A stretch of 64,000 nucleotides of DNA from Mastigamoeba balamuthi (taxonomy: Eukaryota; Evosea; Mastigamoebida; Mastigamoebidae): positions 387,911 to 451,910 of the forward strand of contig CACRSC010000012.1 of assembly GCA_902651635.1 (NCBI GenBank). Direction: 5' to 3'. The notes beneath the pieces were generated by a model. That model saw only the letters and a list, made by a program, of their open reading frames with translations. It ran no database searches and was not told the DNA's origin. A program made the translations under genes and the position numbers. Shown here in pieces: positions 30,435 to 43,171 of this stretch. The stretch's first letter is position 1. Each line of letters opens with the position of its first letter.

Positions 30435-33400
30435 TCAGTCCGACGAGACCCGCGGCAGCTCGCGCCACGCCTTCTTCTCTATGTCCTCCTTTGTGCACGA
30501 CGTGCGGAACCCCGTGTGAGCGGGCAGCAGGAACGGCACGACGTTGGTGGCGAGCTCGGTGAAGTTCTTCTCGAGCATGTCGTGGAACGGCTTGTGCTTT
30601 GGCCCGATGAGGCTGTTGTCCAGCTCGAGCGCGTAGCAGCACAGCTCCATCAGGTTCGCCATTGCTCGCGACAGCTTTTCCACGTGCTTCTCCTGCTGCG
30701 TCTTGCGCTCCTCCTCTCCCAGGAACAGCTCGCAGATCTTGAGCGGACCCTCGTTTACCACTGCAACACTTGTAAGGCCGAACTCGGGGACGTGGAAGCG
30801 ATGTGTGGCGAGAGGAAAGGGTGGGGCGCACTTGCTGCGACGCTCCCTTGGAGCACTTGCTGCAGTGGGTTCAGCTTGGGCGGGTTGCTCTCGAGCTGCT
30901 CGACGAGCTTCTCGCACCTGTCGAGGATGAGCTCGAGCGCCGTCTCAATGGGCTCCAGGATGGTCTCCTTCCTGCTGATCACGCGCAGGCGGTTCTTCAC
31001 GAACGGAAACGCGAGCTCGGTTGTCAAGATGGACTTCTTCTTCTTCTGCTCCTTGAGGCTTTCCGTCTGCTGCTTCTTGCCCTCGCTGAACGCCTGCGAC
31101 CAGATGAACATGCCTGCGAAGAACGCGCTCGTGAGAAATGCTGGTCCCCCCCAACGGCCTGACTGGCACGTACTGATGTTGTAGTGGCGCTCGTACGGGG
31201 TCGTCCTCGACGTGTCGCTCTGCTCGAAGTGTGGCGTCACGTGTGCCATCTGGAAGTAGGCCACGCCCTCCTGGAGACTCGCGAGGTCCACCGTCCTGTT
31301 GGGCAGCATCTGAACGGCCTCCTTCCTGCCGCCCACGCGGGACGCCAGCAGCCCGACGAGGTACTCCTGCATCCGCGCCAGGTCGTACTTGGCGGGCATC
31401 TTGTACACGTACTCCTTGCCATCGAGCTCCTCGACACACTTGCCGAAAAACGCCACGCGGTAGAACTTGCCGAGGATCGACTTGTCGCGATCGCGCTCGC
31501 GCATAACGAGCGACGCGCAAACGGTGGCGCATTCGTTCAGGACCTCGATCATCGCCGAGTAGTTCTTCTCGCGCTTGTATATCGTCTCTAGCAGACCGAA
31601 GATCTCGATACAGAGCTCGGGCAGGTGCGACTTCATCAAAAGCGATACGGCGTCCCTTAGAAGCTTGACGAGCGTCTCCAGGTTCCAGTACCCGCTCTGG
31701 AACTGTCTGTTCTCCACGGCCTCGCGAATGTCCAGGTCCGTCAGCTTCGTTCCGAGGTTCGGGACCAGCTTGGCAAACTCCGCCTTGGACTGCAGGGGCA
31801 AGTGGCACTGGACCTCGAGGTACTGCGAAACCAGCAGGGCGGCCATGATCTTGCACTGCGCCGCTTCCTCGTTGTACTCGACCAACGAGTGTTTCACCGA
31901 CAGGTTGTCGAGCCACGTCAGGCGCATGTCCGGGCTCTCGACGTACCCTTCGGCCGTCTCGTATATCAGGTCCGCCAGCGTCTCCGGATCCTTGGTCTTG
32001 GAGATCTTCACTTGGTACCTATTGTCAGACGATTGAGTCAACACGCTCAGGGCTAGCTGAGAGTCACTCACGTGACCAGCGAGGACATCCTGCCGACTAT
32101 GTCGAGAGCCGCCTTCTTGAAGTCCTGCTTCTTGTGCTCCGTTATCCGCATGTTAACTGTCTCCAGGAAGCCCATCAGGGGCGCGTAGTTCTGCAGCGTA
32201 GAATGAGGCACCATACAAATCGCGCTAGGCATCGTACAAAACCCTCCTCCCCGACGAGCTTGGACGTCGCGAGTGTCGTCTGGATCTTCATCTTTGGCAT
32301 GTCCTTGCTCATCTTGAAGCTCTCGCGCAGCATGTGAACAAACAGGCTCGCCATCTGGTCGATCAGCGCAGGCGCCTCTGACGACCCGCCCGCGTTTGCA
32401 AACGACAGCAGCTCGTAAGTCAACTGGTCGACGAACGAGTTCCCGCTGATCTCGAAGAACTGCGCAGGCAGAGTGTCGACGAGCAGCCGCAGGGACGAGA
32501 GGGTCCTCGCTATCGCAGCGACGCCCATCGCATCGGTCGGGCTTCCGCCCAGGTCTTCCAGCAGCACCGACAGTATCTCCTCGAGGACGGGGTCCTTGGC
32601 ACTGTTCAGGTACTCCTTCCTGTCTACGACGAACTCGTCGCAGATGTTGCAGATGGCCTCGCAGGACTCGCGGCGCTGCGGCTGGTCGTGGAAGTACGAC
32701 GCGCACAGCAGCAGCAGCTCGAAGAACGCGAAGTGGCGCTTCTGCGTGTCGCGGACCCACCAACACTTGAGCAGGTTCATCGGCGTGTACCGCAGGATGA
32801 ACACGACACAGCACAGCAGGTCGTGGTGCAGCCCTACGTCCTGCTGCGCCAGCTGGTTGACGAGCGCCACGTCGGGTATCAGCGAGATGATGAACGGGAA
32901 GTACATCGACGCGATCCTGCTGCGCGAGTCCGCGTCTTGGTAGCGCGAGTCGCAGTAGTGCTTGCGCAGCAGCTCGCGCAGCGTCTTGATTCCGAGCTGC
33001 CGGATGAGCGCGTTGCGGGGCTGCTTGAAGCAGCTGTGCACCTCGTTGAGCACAAGCCCCACGAGCGGGTGGCGCTGCCAAAAGATGCTCTGCAGGGCCG
33101 TGACCGAGTCCAGCTGGAAGTTGTCAAACGCCGTGGGGAGGTTGAGCGGGACAAAGTGCTCGAAGTCCGCCAGGGTTCGCAGGACGACGGTCTTGATGGA
33201 GTTGGCCAGCACAGGGTCATCGTTTGACGGGTCCGTGTCGTCCATAAACACTTTGATCTGCGGGCATCCTTGAGTGAGCAACGAACCAACGAACGCGCCC
33301 TTCAGCGGTAGATAAGCGCACGGTGTTGATGAGCAACCCGCGGTCGACCAGTGTGAACATCGCGTTGGCGAAAACCACCGTCGCGCGGACGTTAACGGGC

Positions 33401-36400
33401 ATAGGAAGCCCTTCCTTTGGCGGTGCCTTGAACGACTTGGAGTAACCGCGCAGGAGCTCGTTGATAAGCAGCGGCACGCAGTGCTGGAACGTCGAGGTGC
33501 AACGTGACTCGTGCGGGATATCCGCCTCGAGCGTCTTGTTGAACCACGCGGTCACTATGGCACTCTTGGAGATGAGGTCGAGCATGAACCAGTTGAGCGA
33601 CGGTAGAATGTCGATGCTGCCGGGCACGGACAGCGCCTCGAGCCAGTACGATATCAGCAGGTCTTGCAGAGGCTTCGCGGCGCCCTGCTGGATCGGCGTG
33701 GGGTCGAAGACCTGGTAGACGTACGACCGGAACATGGCGTTGTCGCACTCGGTCCCGACAAAGATAGGCGTCCTAACAACCTTCTGGAGTATGACCCAGA
33801 CCTGCTTGAACGCCTCCTTCGAGTTGGCGTCGGACCACAGGCACAGAGCGCGCAGCAGGGCATGCATAAGCGGGTAGAAGAAGTGTACGACCGCGGTGGA
33901 GCTGATCTGCGAGATCGCCTGCAGGATAGGCATGTGCGTCCCGTAGCTGCTCAGGACCAGAGGCACACTCGAGCCCGTGCGCGCGTGCGTGACGGATAGC
34001 AGTCTCTTGAGGTTGGCGACCTCGTTGAGCAGCTTTACGATTCTAGTGTCTTGCGGGAAGACGCTAGAGTACAGCTTGGCGTGGAACACGAACGAGTGCT
34101 TGAGCTTCTTGGCGTCCGCCCCCTTCGTACGGAATGTCAGTAGGGGGAAAGGCGAGGTGGGGAGACACGTCTTACGGATACTGGGGCCGTGTTGAGCACT
34201 TCGGAGAGCGACCGACAGATAGGGAGCGTTATCGGCTGTCCGTAATTGAAGTCGCTTATGTGGCACGTCTTGGATGTCGTCGCAGAGGCCCTGTGAGCGT
34301 AGCGTTGAGAAAGAGTAGGAAGCGAGTTGCTTGTTCAGTACGCGTCCTCTGTGTGGGAGATACGGAACCCTGCATAGCCGAGCACGGTCTGCACCAGAGT
34401 TTAAGTGAGCTGCACTGAGGCATCTATGTCGGCAAACCCGCGGTGTTTTGCTTGACGGGTTGACGTTGTAGAACGTGAAAAGTAACAAGTGGTCAACGAT
34501 GTTGAGCGGCAGCAGCAGCTTCAGCTCGTCCGAAAACAGAGGTCTCCGTTCACCCCACTGTACTGTCGTACGGGCCTCTGTCTCGAGCTCGATCTTCGGC
34601 TCGGGCTCGTCGATGCTGTTCAGGTAGTAAAGCGCGGGGAAGACGCACCGCAGCCCCGACGGGGCGCGGCCGTCGACCAGTGTCGACGCTTCCAGCAGCT
34701 GCACTCCGACTTGCAGGTTCGTCGCGTTCTTGATGACCACGGTCTCCGGGTAGACGTACAGGTTGTTTACAACCTCAGAGTAAGGCTGCGTTGGGACAGT
34801 GAAGTCCTGCAGCTCCTTCAGGATCTTCATGTCTGCCCTGCGCTCTGTAGACGAGCGCACGACCTGTAACGACGGGTCCAGCCGCATGTACGCGTCAACG
34901 TAGGTCTCGCCCTGCAGAGCCGGTATGTTGACCTCGATCTCGAGGACGCCGGGGAGCCCCCTGTACTTTTGCGCCCTCCTGTCGGGCTCAGTCGCCGCGT
35001 AGTCGAACACGATGTCGTCTGTCAGCACGCCCTTGATCGGTATGAGGCTCTCGGCCCTGTGGATCTGCTGCAGCTCGCTGATGCCCGGCGCGTAGAGCTG
35101 CATCGGCACCCACAGCGCTGGCTGCAGCGCCGGCGAGATGCCCGCGGCAGCCCAGTGTGTGACGATCTCGCGCAGTTCGCGCTGCAGCTCTTTGGAGCTG
35201 GAGCTGGACGACTTGGACCTCGAGAGGGGCCCTGCGTCCTTGTCGAGGTCAGCGTGCAGGATCCTGTTGGCCTTGAGCACGAGCCACAGCCCCGAGCTCG
35301 GCCCGCTTATGGCGAACGACATCGAGCGGAAGAACTGCGCCGTCGGCGATATCACGTCGGCGAGGCTGAGGCCCGTGAACAGCGACGTCGTGTTGATGCT
35401 GAAGTGGAAGTCCTCGCTCATCTTCGTCCGCGAGTCGCAGTCGTACAGCGACAGCGTGCAGAACAGCGGCTCGCTCTCCCCGAGGAACACCTTCAGCCCC
35501 TTGACGGTCGCGCTCAGCAGCACGCGCGAGTGCGAGAACGGCTTCATGCTCTGCGCGAGGGGCGCCCCGTGCTGCCCGGACGTCGTCAGCCCCATGAGGT
35601 CCTTCTGGCTGGCGTGCGGCGTGTGGAACGGTATCGACAGCGACGACCCGGAGCTCTCCTTGGTCGACGCGGCCCCGCCGCTCGCCGAGCTGCTCTGCTC
35701 GCCGGGCTTGACCGAGGGCGTCCTGCGCGGCGCGAAGATGTCGCCCGTGTCCGGCCGCGCTGGCGTGGCCTGCGACGACGAGGGCGCCGTGACGCCGGCA
35801 AACGTGTTGCGCTGCAGCCCAAACGCCGCCTGCTTCCAGTCGACGACGCACCAGTCGCGGCTGTACTCGTCCGTGATGAGCCCCACGTACGCCATGGCCT
35901 CGGGCAACTCGCCGCCCGTCGTGATCTGCGCCCGTTGGGCAAAGGAGTTGGGAAGTCGAAACAACCGCGAAAAACAAAATTGGAGTCCCCGGGAAGAAGG
36001 GGGGAACGGAGGAGAACCTTGGAGGAGCGGGGGCACGAGCGCTGCGAGCGGCGTATGTACTGCACGGCGACGTTGTCCGAGCCCTCGGGGTACTGCAGCG
36101 CGGGCGGCAGCGTGGCGCTCTCCTTCTTCATGCGCTCCTCGTAGTCGCCCCAGGCCAGCACCCTGTTGGCCCTCAGGTCGCGCTCGCCCGTCCCCGCGGG
36201 GATGTGGCGCTCCAGCTGCGCCATGACCGTCGGGCGCGCCTTGGGGCGCCGCTTGAGCGTGTTGCGGCTGTACTCGCGGTCGTGGTTGCCCAGCGCCTCG
36301 GCGGCGGCCACGAGCGACCGCGGCGAGGGCACGACGTCCACCTTGGGCGAGCCCGGCGGAGGCGACGACCCCCCGCTGCCGCTGTCCAGCCTCTGCGATG

Positions 36401-36791
36401 CAATTTAGACACGCAATTGCAAAAACAAAACAAAAAGCAATCTATTTGAATTCAAATTCAATCGCAATACTGCCGGAGGCCGCCCGTCCCCTCTCCTCCT
36501 GCTGCGGTGTGCGGCGCGACGTGCCGAGTGGCTCGGTAGTGTGATCTCGATATAGGGCATGGGCGGCGTGTCGTAGTCGTCGGGCGACGGCGCCGCTATC
36601 TCGACGCCGGCGGAGCTCGTGCGCATGCATCCGATGCCTATGCGCGCGCCCGTCGGCGTCGCGGGGTTGCGCGGCACCGTCTGCGGCGAGCGCACGTCAG
36701 GGCGCCCAGTGGTCGTCGGCGGCCGGGCAGGGACGGGCGAGTCCGAGGCAGCGGGGTTGGCGGGGCGCGGGGAGGAGGCAGCGTCCGCCAT
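30435..36791 (-). CDS. DOCK-family Rho-GTPase exchange factor (zizimin/DOCK-C/D-like)
   Basis: Eleven exons: 36471-36791, 36018-36392, 34438-35925, 34342-34388, 34176-34290, 33322-34122, 32238-33257, 32072-32190, 31174-32018, 30832-31113 and 30435-30760; 1912 residues. The DHR-1 (C2-like, lipid-binding) domain lies at about 610-770 (NNLYVYPETVVIKNATNLQ, DHLLLFTFYNVNPSS, GYAGFRIS). The DHR-2 exchange domain lies at about 1400-1870 (GKFYRVAFFGKCVEELDGKE, YFQMAHVTPHF, LNPLQQVLQGSV, VVNEGPLKIC). The LYVYP start of DHR-1 resembles the DOCK6-11 group more than DOCK1. It loads GTP onto Rac or Cdc42 to drive actin remodelling. No SH3 domain is present at the N terminus. Exon 1 is Pro/Ser-rich, and its splice to exon 2 is the least certain. 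Confidence 0.92.
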
Positions 36792-37332
36792 GGGGGAGTG
36801 GGTTGGGATTGCGGCTGGTGAGTGGACCGCCCTCTCGCGCGCCGGTGAGCCCGCCCTTGTGGGCCTTGTTGGTACAACGAACCGATATTCCCCTGATTCC
36901 CGTATCTCTGCGTTCTCGTCGTGGCTGGGGATATTTGGCGCTGCCCAAAGTCAGAACGGCGGGAACGGACGGCCAGCGTTCCGTTACCTTACGGCGTAAC
37001 GGAAGAAAATGACGCCAGAAGAAAACGCCACTTTCGGGATTGACACGTCATTTTCTGTTCTGGACATTCCAATATCCAGTCGCTCCAACGGCGTGGCGGC
37101 TCGGCTCCGCGAGTCCCTCCGAGCACTCCGCGCGTCCCGGTTCGCCCGCCACACGAAACAGTCTCGCTGGGGGAAGAGTGTAAGAAAGCTGCACTGCAGG
37201 TGGGTTGGTTGAGCGCTGAATATCTTCTTTTCGCTTTTTGTCTCTTTGAGCGCAGCGCCCCGCACAGCCCCGTCTGGGATCCCACCCCCACCCTCGAGGC
37301 TGACCTCCCAACCGCGCGCGGCCCAGAGCAAA
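36792..37332. promoter_or_regulatory. divergent intergenic region (DOCK / activase)
   Basis: 541 bp between two genes transcribed away from each other, so it contains both promoters. No clear box or repeat recognised; no coding. Confidence 0.4.
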
Positions 37333-40300
37333 ATGGCGGCAACCTACAACGTCGGTGTGGACATCGGGTCGACCACAGTGAAGCTCGTCGTGCTGCCCGC
37401 GGTCGCGGCGGCGGCGACTGCGGCCGATGCGCAGCAGGGGGCCGAGGCGGCCTGCGCCAACCCGCGGGCGGCCGCAGCGCGCGCCCCCGTGTTCATGAAG
37501 TACGTCAAGCACTTCTCGGACATCAAGAACGCCGTCGTGTCGATACTGAACGACGTGAACCCCGTCCTCAAGGCACGCCCCCAAAAACGCCACAACGCTC
37601 CCCAAAATTATGTGGTAAAAGCTGGAGCGAGCATATCGGACCCCTGCGCCCGCTCAGGTTCGCCCCCCGGGTGCCGGGCGGGCCCGATGCGTGGCGAAGC
37701 CTGGTGGGGGGCCGCGCGGTGATTGCGTATGCAGACGCCTGCGTCCCCCGCCCACCGCGCCCGTCGTAGGGCTGGTTGGTATTTTTGGTCGCAAACATAG
37801 AAACAGCACCCAAACCCACTGACTCACCCCCAGGGGAAAAACTGAAACTGACTGCACTGTGTGGGGGGTGCCCGCAGGGGTCGTCATGCAAAATCGCGAT
37901 CACCGGGTCCGGGGGCCTGAACGTGTCCAAGTCGCTGGGCACCGAGTTTGTGCAGGAGGTCATTGCGTGCACTGAGGCCGTCGAGACGCTGGCGCCGACG
38001 GCGGACGTGGCGATCGAGCTCGGCGGCGAGGACGCCAAAATCACATACTTTAGCGAGCGGTCGCCCGAGCCCGGGGCGCCGCCTCAGCGGGGCGCGCTCG
38101 AGCAGAGAATGAACGGAACGTGCGCCGGAGGTACAGATATCTACTGCGATGCTCCGATTCCAAAATCTCATTATTCCCGGAATGAATCACGAAACAGGCA
38201 CGGGGTCTTTCATCGATCAAATGGCAATCCTTCTTAAGGTGCCTCAGTTTTTTTTTGCGCAACCCCCCTGCATCGGGTGCTTGCAGCCGACTAACGCCAG
38301 GGGCTGACCGACCGAGCAGACGGACAGCCCGGGCCTGAACCAGCTTGCAGCCGGCCATAAGATGATATACCCGATCGCGTCGCGTTGCGGCGTGTTTGCC
38401 AAGACAGACATTCAGCCGCTGCTCAACGAGGGCGCGAGCCGCGAGGACGTGGCCGCCTCTGTCCTGCAGGCCGTCGTGAACCAGACGATCGGCGGCCTGG
38501 CTTGCGGCAAGCCGATCCGCGGGCGCGTCGTCTTCCTCGGCGGGCCCCTGCACTTCCTCGACCAGCTGCGCCAGCGCTTCATCGAGACGCTCAAGCTCAC
38601 CCCGGACTGCGCCATCGTGCCGCAGGACTCGCACTACTTCGTCGCCATCGGCAGCGCACTGCTGGCGTCGCGGTCCGAGGCGGAGCCGTGCGCGTGGGAC
38701 GACTTCTTCAAGCGCGTGCCGCTCGTGCTGGCGATGGACCGCGAGGAGGCGCACCTGCCGCCCATGTTCGCCTCGCCCGAGGACTACGCGGCGTTCCGCG
38801 AGCGCCACGCGTCGCACAAGGTGGGGCGCGCCGAGCTGGCCGAGGCCTCGGGCGACTGCTACCTCGGCATCGACTCGGGGTCGACGACGACCAAGATCGC
38901 CCTGATCGACTCGCAGGGCCGCCTGCTGTACTCGAGCTACGGGCCCAACCAGGGCAGCCCGCTCTTCTCGACGATCGCGGCCCTCAGAGAGCTCTACGCC
39001 AAGATGCCGCCCGCTGCGCACGTGGGGCGCTCGTGTGTGACCGGCTACGGCGAGGCGCTGATCAAGACGGCCCTGCGCGTCGACGCGGGCGAGATCGAGA
39101 CGCTGGCGCACTACAGGGCCGCCGAGTCGTTCCAGCCGGGCCTGACGTTTGTCATCGACATTGGCGGCCAGGACATGAAGTCGATGCGCATCCGCAACGG
39201 CGGCATCGACTCGATCATGCTGAACGAGGCGTGCTCGAGCGGCTGCGGGTCGTTTGTCAGCGCGTTTGCGCAGAGCCTGAACATGCCGGTCGAGGAGTTC
39301 GCGCGCGCTGGCGTGCAGAGCGCGTCGCCCGTCGACCTGGGCACGCGCTGCACCGTCTTCATGAACTCGCGCGTCAAGCAGGCGCAGAAGGAGGGCGCGT
39401 GCATCGCCGACATCAGCGGCGGCATCGCGCTGAGCATCATCAAGAACGCCCTCTTCAAGGTGGGGCCTCCTTCCCTCTTCCCTTTTCCCTTCCCCTTCCC
39501 CTTTGCAGGAAACCTCCTGTGTCGACGTGCGCGATGACTGAGACTCAACTCAATCGCCGCGCCTTCTCTCCCACGCAAGGTCATTCGCATGCGCTCGCCG
39601 GAGGAGATGGGCGAGCACATTGTCGTGCAGGGCGGGACGTTCTACAACGACGCCGTCCTGCGCGCGTTCGAGAAGGTCAGCGGGCGCGAGGTCGTGCGCC
39701 CCGACATCGCGGGCATCATGGGCGCGTTCGGCGCCGCCCTCATCGCGCGGTCGCAGCACGCGGCGGCGCCCGAGGCCAGGTCGACGATGCTCGGGGCCGA
39801 CGAGCTGGCGGCGTTCAAGTGCGAGACGACGACGCGGCGCTGCGGCAAGTGCCAGAACAACTGCCTGCTGACGGTGAACACGTTCGGGGCCGGCGGGCAG
39901 TTCATCTCGGGCAACAGGTGCGAGCGGGGCGCCGGGGCCGACGAGGCCGCGGTGGCCAAGGCCAGGGAGCAGGTGCTCAACATGTACGCGTGGAAGGCCA
40001 AGAGGGTCTTCAGGTACGCGCCGCTGGCGCCTGCCAAGGCCACCAGGGGCGACATCGGCATTCCCCGTGTGCTCAACATGTACGCCAAGCACAACAAACA
40101 GCACAACACACGCGCACTCCCCGTCTTGCGTGGCCCGCTGGCTCCTCACTGCGGGGCGTTGCGCAGGTACGAGGACTACCCGTTCTGGCACACGTTCTTC
40201 ACGCAGCTGGGGTTCCGCGTGCTGCTGTCGACGCCGTCGACAAAGGCGACGTTTGAGCGCGGCATGGAGACGATCCCGTCGGACACGATCTGCTACCCGG

Positions 40301-42906
40301 CCAAGCTCGTGCACGGGCACATCGAGGAGCTCGTGCGCCGCGGCCTCAAGAAGGTGTTCTACCCCTGCGTGCCGTACAACACCAAGGAGGACCCGCAGTC
40401 GCTCAACTGCTTCAACTGCCCCGTCGTCGGCACGTACCCCGAGGTCATCCGCGCCAACTGCGACTTCAAGGACGGCGCCGTCCAGTTCCTGCTGCCCTTC
40501 CTGCCCATCGACGCGCCCTCGCGCATGGCCACGCGCCTGCTGGAGGAGCTCAGCGCCCCGGGCGTCTGCGAGCCGCGCGTGAGCCGCAGGGAGGTCGAGC
40601 GCGCCGCCGAGGCCGCGTACGCGGCGCTGGCCGAGTACAAGGCCGAGGTGCGGGCCAAGGGCGAGGAGGCGCTGCGCGACATGCGCGACAAGGGCACGCG
40701 GGCCATCGTGCTGGCGGGCAGGCCGTACCACGTGGACCCCGAGATCAACCACGGCGTGCCCGAGATCCTCTGCGCCAACGGCTTCGCGGTCATCAGCGAG
40801 GACGGCGTCGCGCACCTCGGCAGGGCTCTGGCGCACAGGGACAGGCTGCGCGTCGTCGACCAGTGGACGTACCACTCGCGGCTGTACGCCGCCGCGCGGC
40901 TCGTGGCGCAGACCGAGCGGCTCGACATGCTGCAGCTCGTCTCGTTTGGCTGCGGCCTCGACGCGGTCACGACGGACCAGGTCAAGGAGATCATCGAGGG
41001 CGCCGGCAAGCTCTACACGAGCCTCAAGATCGACGAGATCAACAACCTCGGCGCCGCGCGCATCAGGATCCGCTCGATGATCGCCGTCATCCTCGAGCGC
41101 GCCCGCAAGCCCGAGTCAACGCCGGCAATTCCCGGAGTTCCTGGAATTCCCGGGACCTCTGCGCAGGCGCAGGAGCACGCCGGCCGCGCCCCGGCGCCGG
41201 CGCCCGTACCCGCGGGGGTGTTCCCCAAGAACGCGCGGCGGGCGGGGTGGACGCTGCTGCTGCCGCAGTTCAGCCCGTTCCACATGGACCTGCTGGCGCA
41301 GTGCCTGACGAGCGAGGGCTACAAGCCCAAGGTGCTGCGCGACCTCACGCGCGACTGCATCGACGAGGGCCTGCGCTGGGTGCACAACGACGCGTGCTTC
41401 CCGGCCATCTGCGTCATCGGGCAGCTGATGCGCGCGATCAAGTCGGGCGACTACGACCAGGCGCGCACGGCGCTGGTCATCACGCAGACGGGCGGCTGCT
41501 GCCGCGCGACCAACTACGTGGCGTTCCTGCGCAAGGCGCTCTGCGACAGCGGCCTGGCCCACGTGCCCGTCATCAGCGTCAACGCCTACGGCCTCGACCC
41601 GCAGCCGGGCTTCGAGCTCAGCAAGCGCCTGCTGCTGCGCGGCGTCACGGCGCTGTTCTGGGGCGACTTCTTCATGCAGCTCGTCTCGCGCACGCGGCCC
41701 TACGAGGCCGAGCGCGGCTCCGTCGCCGCGCTGCACGCCAAGTGGGAGGCCGCCGCCATGCGCCAGGTCAACAGCGGCAGCCGGCGCGAGATGCGCCGCA
41801 TCGCCCGCGAGGCCGTCGCCGAGTTCGACGCGGTCGCGCTGCGCCCAGACGGCGACGCGCCCGAGCACGGCAGGCGCAGGCCGCGCGTGGGCATCGTCGG
41901 CGAGATCATGGTCAAGCTGGCGGCCGACGCCAACAACCGCGTCGTCGACTTCCTCGAGCGCGAGGGCGCAGAGTCGGTGACGCACGGGCTGACGGACTTC
42001 TGCCTCTACTGCGCCTACGACCACGTCGTGCGGCACAAGTACCTCTCGGGGCCGCTGTCGATGAAGGTGGGCGCGCAGGCCGTGACGGGGTTCGTCGAGG
42101 CGCTGCGCGGCGAGATCAACGGCGAGCTGGAGAGGTCGCGGAGGTTCCACGCGCCGCAGCCCATCGTGCAGCTGGCCAAGGAGACCAGCAGGCTCGTCTC
42201 GCTCTGCAACATGGCGGGCGAGGGCTGGTACCTCATCGGCGAGATCCTCTCGATGTACCACTCGGGCGTCAAGAACATCCTGCTGCTGCAGCCCTTCGGC
42301 TGCCTGCCCAACCACATCATGGGCCGCGGCATGGTCCGCCTGCTGCGCCGCGAGCTGCCCGACCTCAACATCGCCGCCGTCGACTACGACCCGGGCGCCA
42401 GCGAGATCAACCAGATCAACCGCGTCAAGCTCATGCTCACCGTCGCCAAGCGCCGCCTCGAGCACCCCGCGGACCCCGTCCGCGCCGACAGCAGCCCCTC
42501 GGTCGCGGCCACCTCTGCCAGCGACTGCTGCGCCTCCCCCGACCCCCAGCAGCAGCAGCAGCGCGCAGCGGGGTGCCCTGTGGCGGACATTGAGGCCATC
42601 GGAGACGGGCAGCAGTGCTCGTCGTGCTCGCTGGCGTGCACGTCGCGCCCGGGGACGGCGGCCTCGGCGAGCGACTCGACCTGCGCGGCGGCAGCGGCCT
42701 CAGCGGCGTCGTCGGCGTCGTCGCCGTGCGCGTCGGGTGGGTGCTCTGGGTGCTCGTCGCCCGACCGCGAGAACGCAGAGGACGTGGAGAAGATGCTGGA
42801 CGAGGCCGACAGGGCGCACAAGGGAGCGACGATGTCGCCAGTGACCAAGTGGATGTACCACAAGATCTACGACTCGTTCTTCCTGCGCGGCGGCTCCCAC
42901 CAGTGA
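37333..42906 (+). CDS. giant 2-hydroxyacyl-CoA dehydratase activase-type protein (bacterial type)
   Basis: Exons 37333-37572, 37878-38130, 38198-38238, 38320-39459, 39580-40079 and 40167-42906 give 1637 residues. Two BadF/HgdC-type ATPase modules ([12 protein letters not shown] at about 9; [15 protein letters not shown] at about 362) each carry cysteine motifs for a bridging [4Fe-4S] cluster ([26 protein letters not shown]). Then come a CGKCQNNC motif and the DUF2229 and dehydratase-like part ([41 protein letters not shown]). The architecture matches the roughly 1400-residue proteins of clostridia and other anaerobes, where the activase part uses ATP to drive electrons into a dehydratase. A eukaryotic gene of this type implies lateral transfer; the five introns show it is established. 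The C-terminal tail (about 1495-1610) is Cys/Ser/Ala-rich. Intron 1 uses a GC donor. The exact substrate is unknown. Confidence 0.9.
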
Positions 42907-43171
42907 TGACGACCCATGAGCTTTGTTCTGCACTCTCACACAACCAACCACGCCGCTCTACCGCCACTACCTCCCCTACAGCACCCCCCCCATGTCCCCA
43001 TCCCCCCCGTATACCGCAGCACCACTTTCGCACCACACGCCGACACAAATAGCACTAGCAGCCCCGCCTCGGTCCCCAGTTAGTCCAGTGTTGCTCTACT
43101 GCCAGGACTCTTGTATTCGCTGCACCGGACAGCATCAGAGTGCACCAGGCTGGAACGGCCGCAGGCCTCGC

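Noticed and set aside
38385-42593. Very long alternative-frame open stretches over the activase
   Set aside because: Typical shadows in high-GC coding DNA; Ala/Arg-rich without family similarity, while the chosen frame matches a known family throughout.
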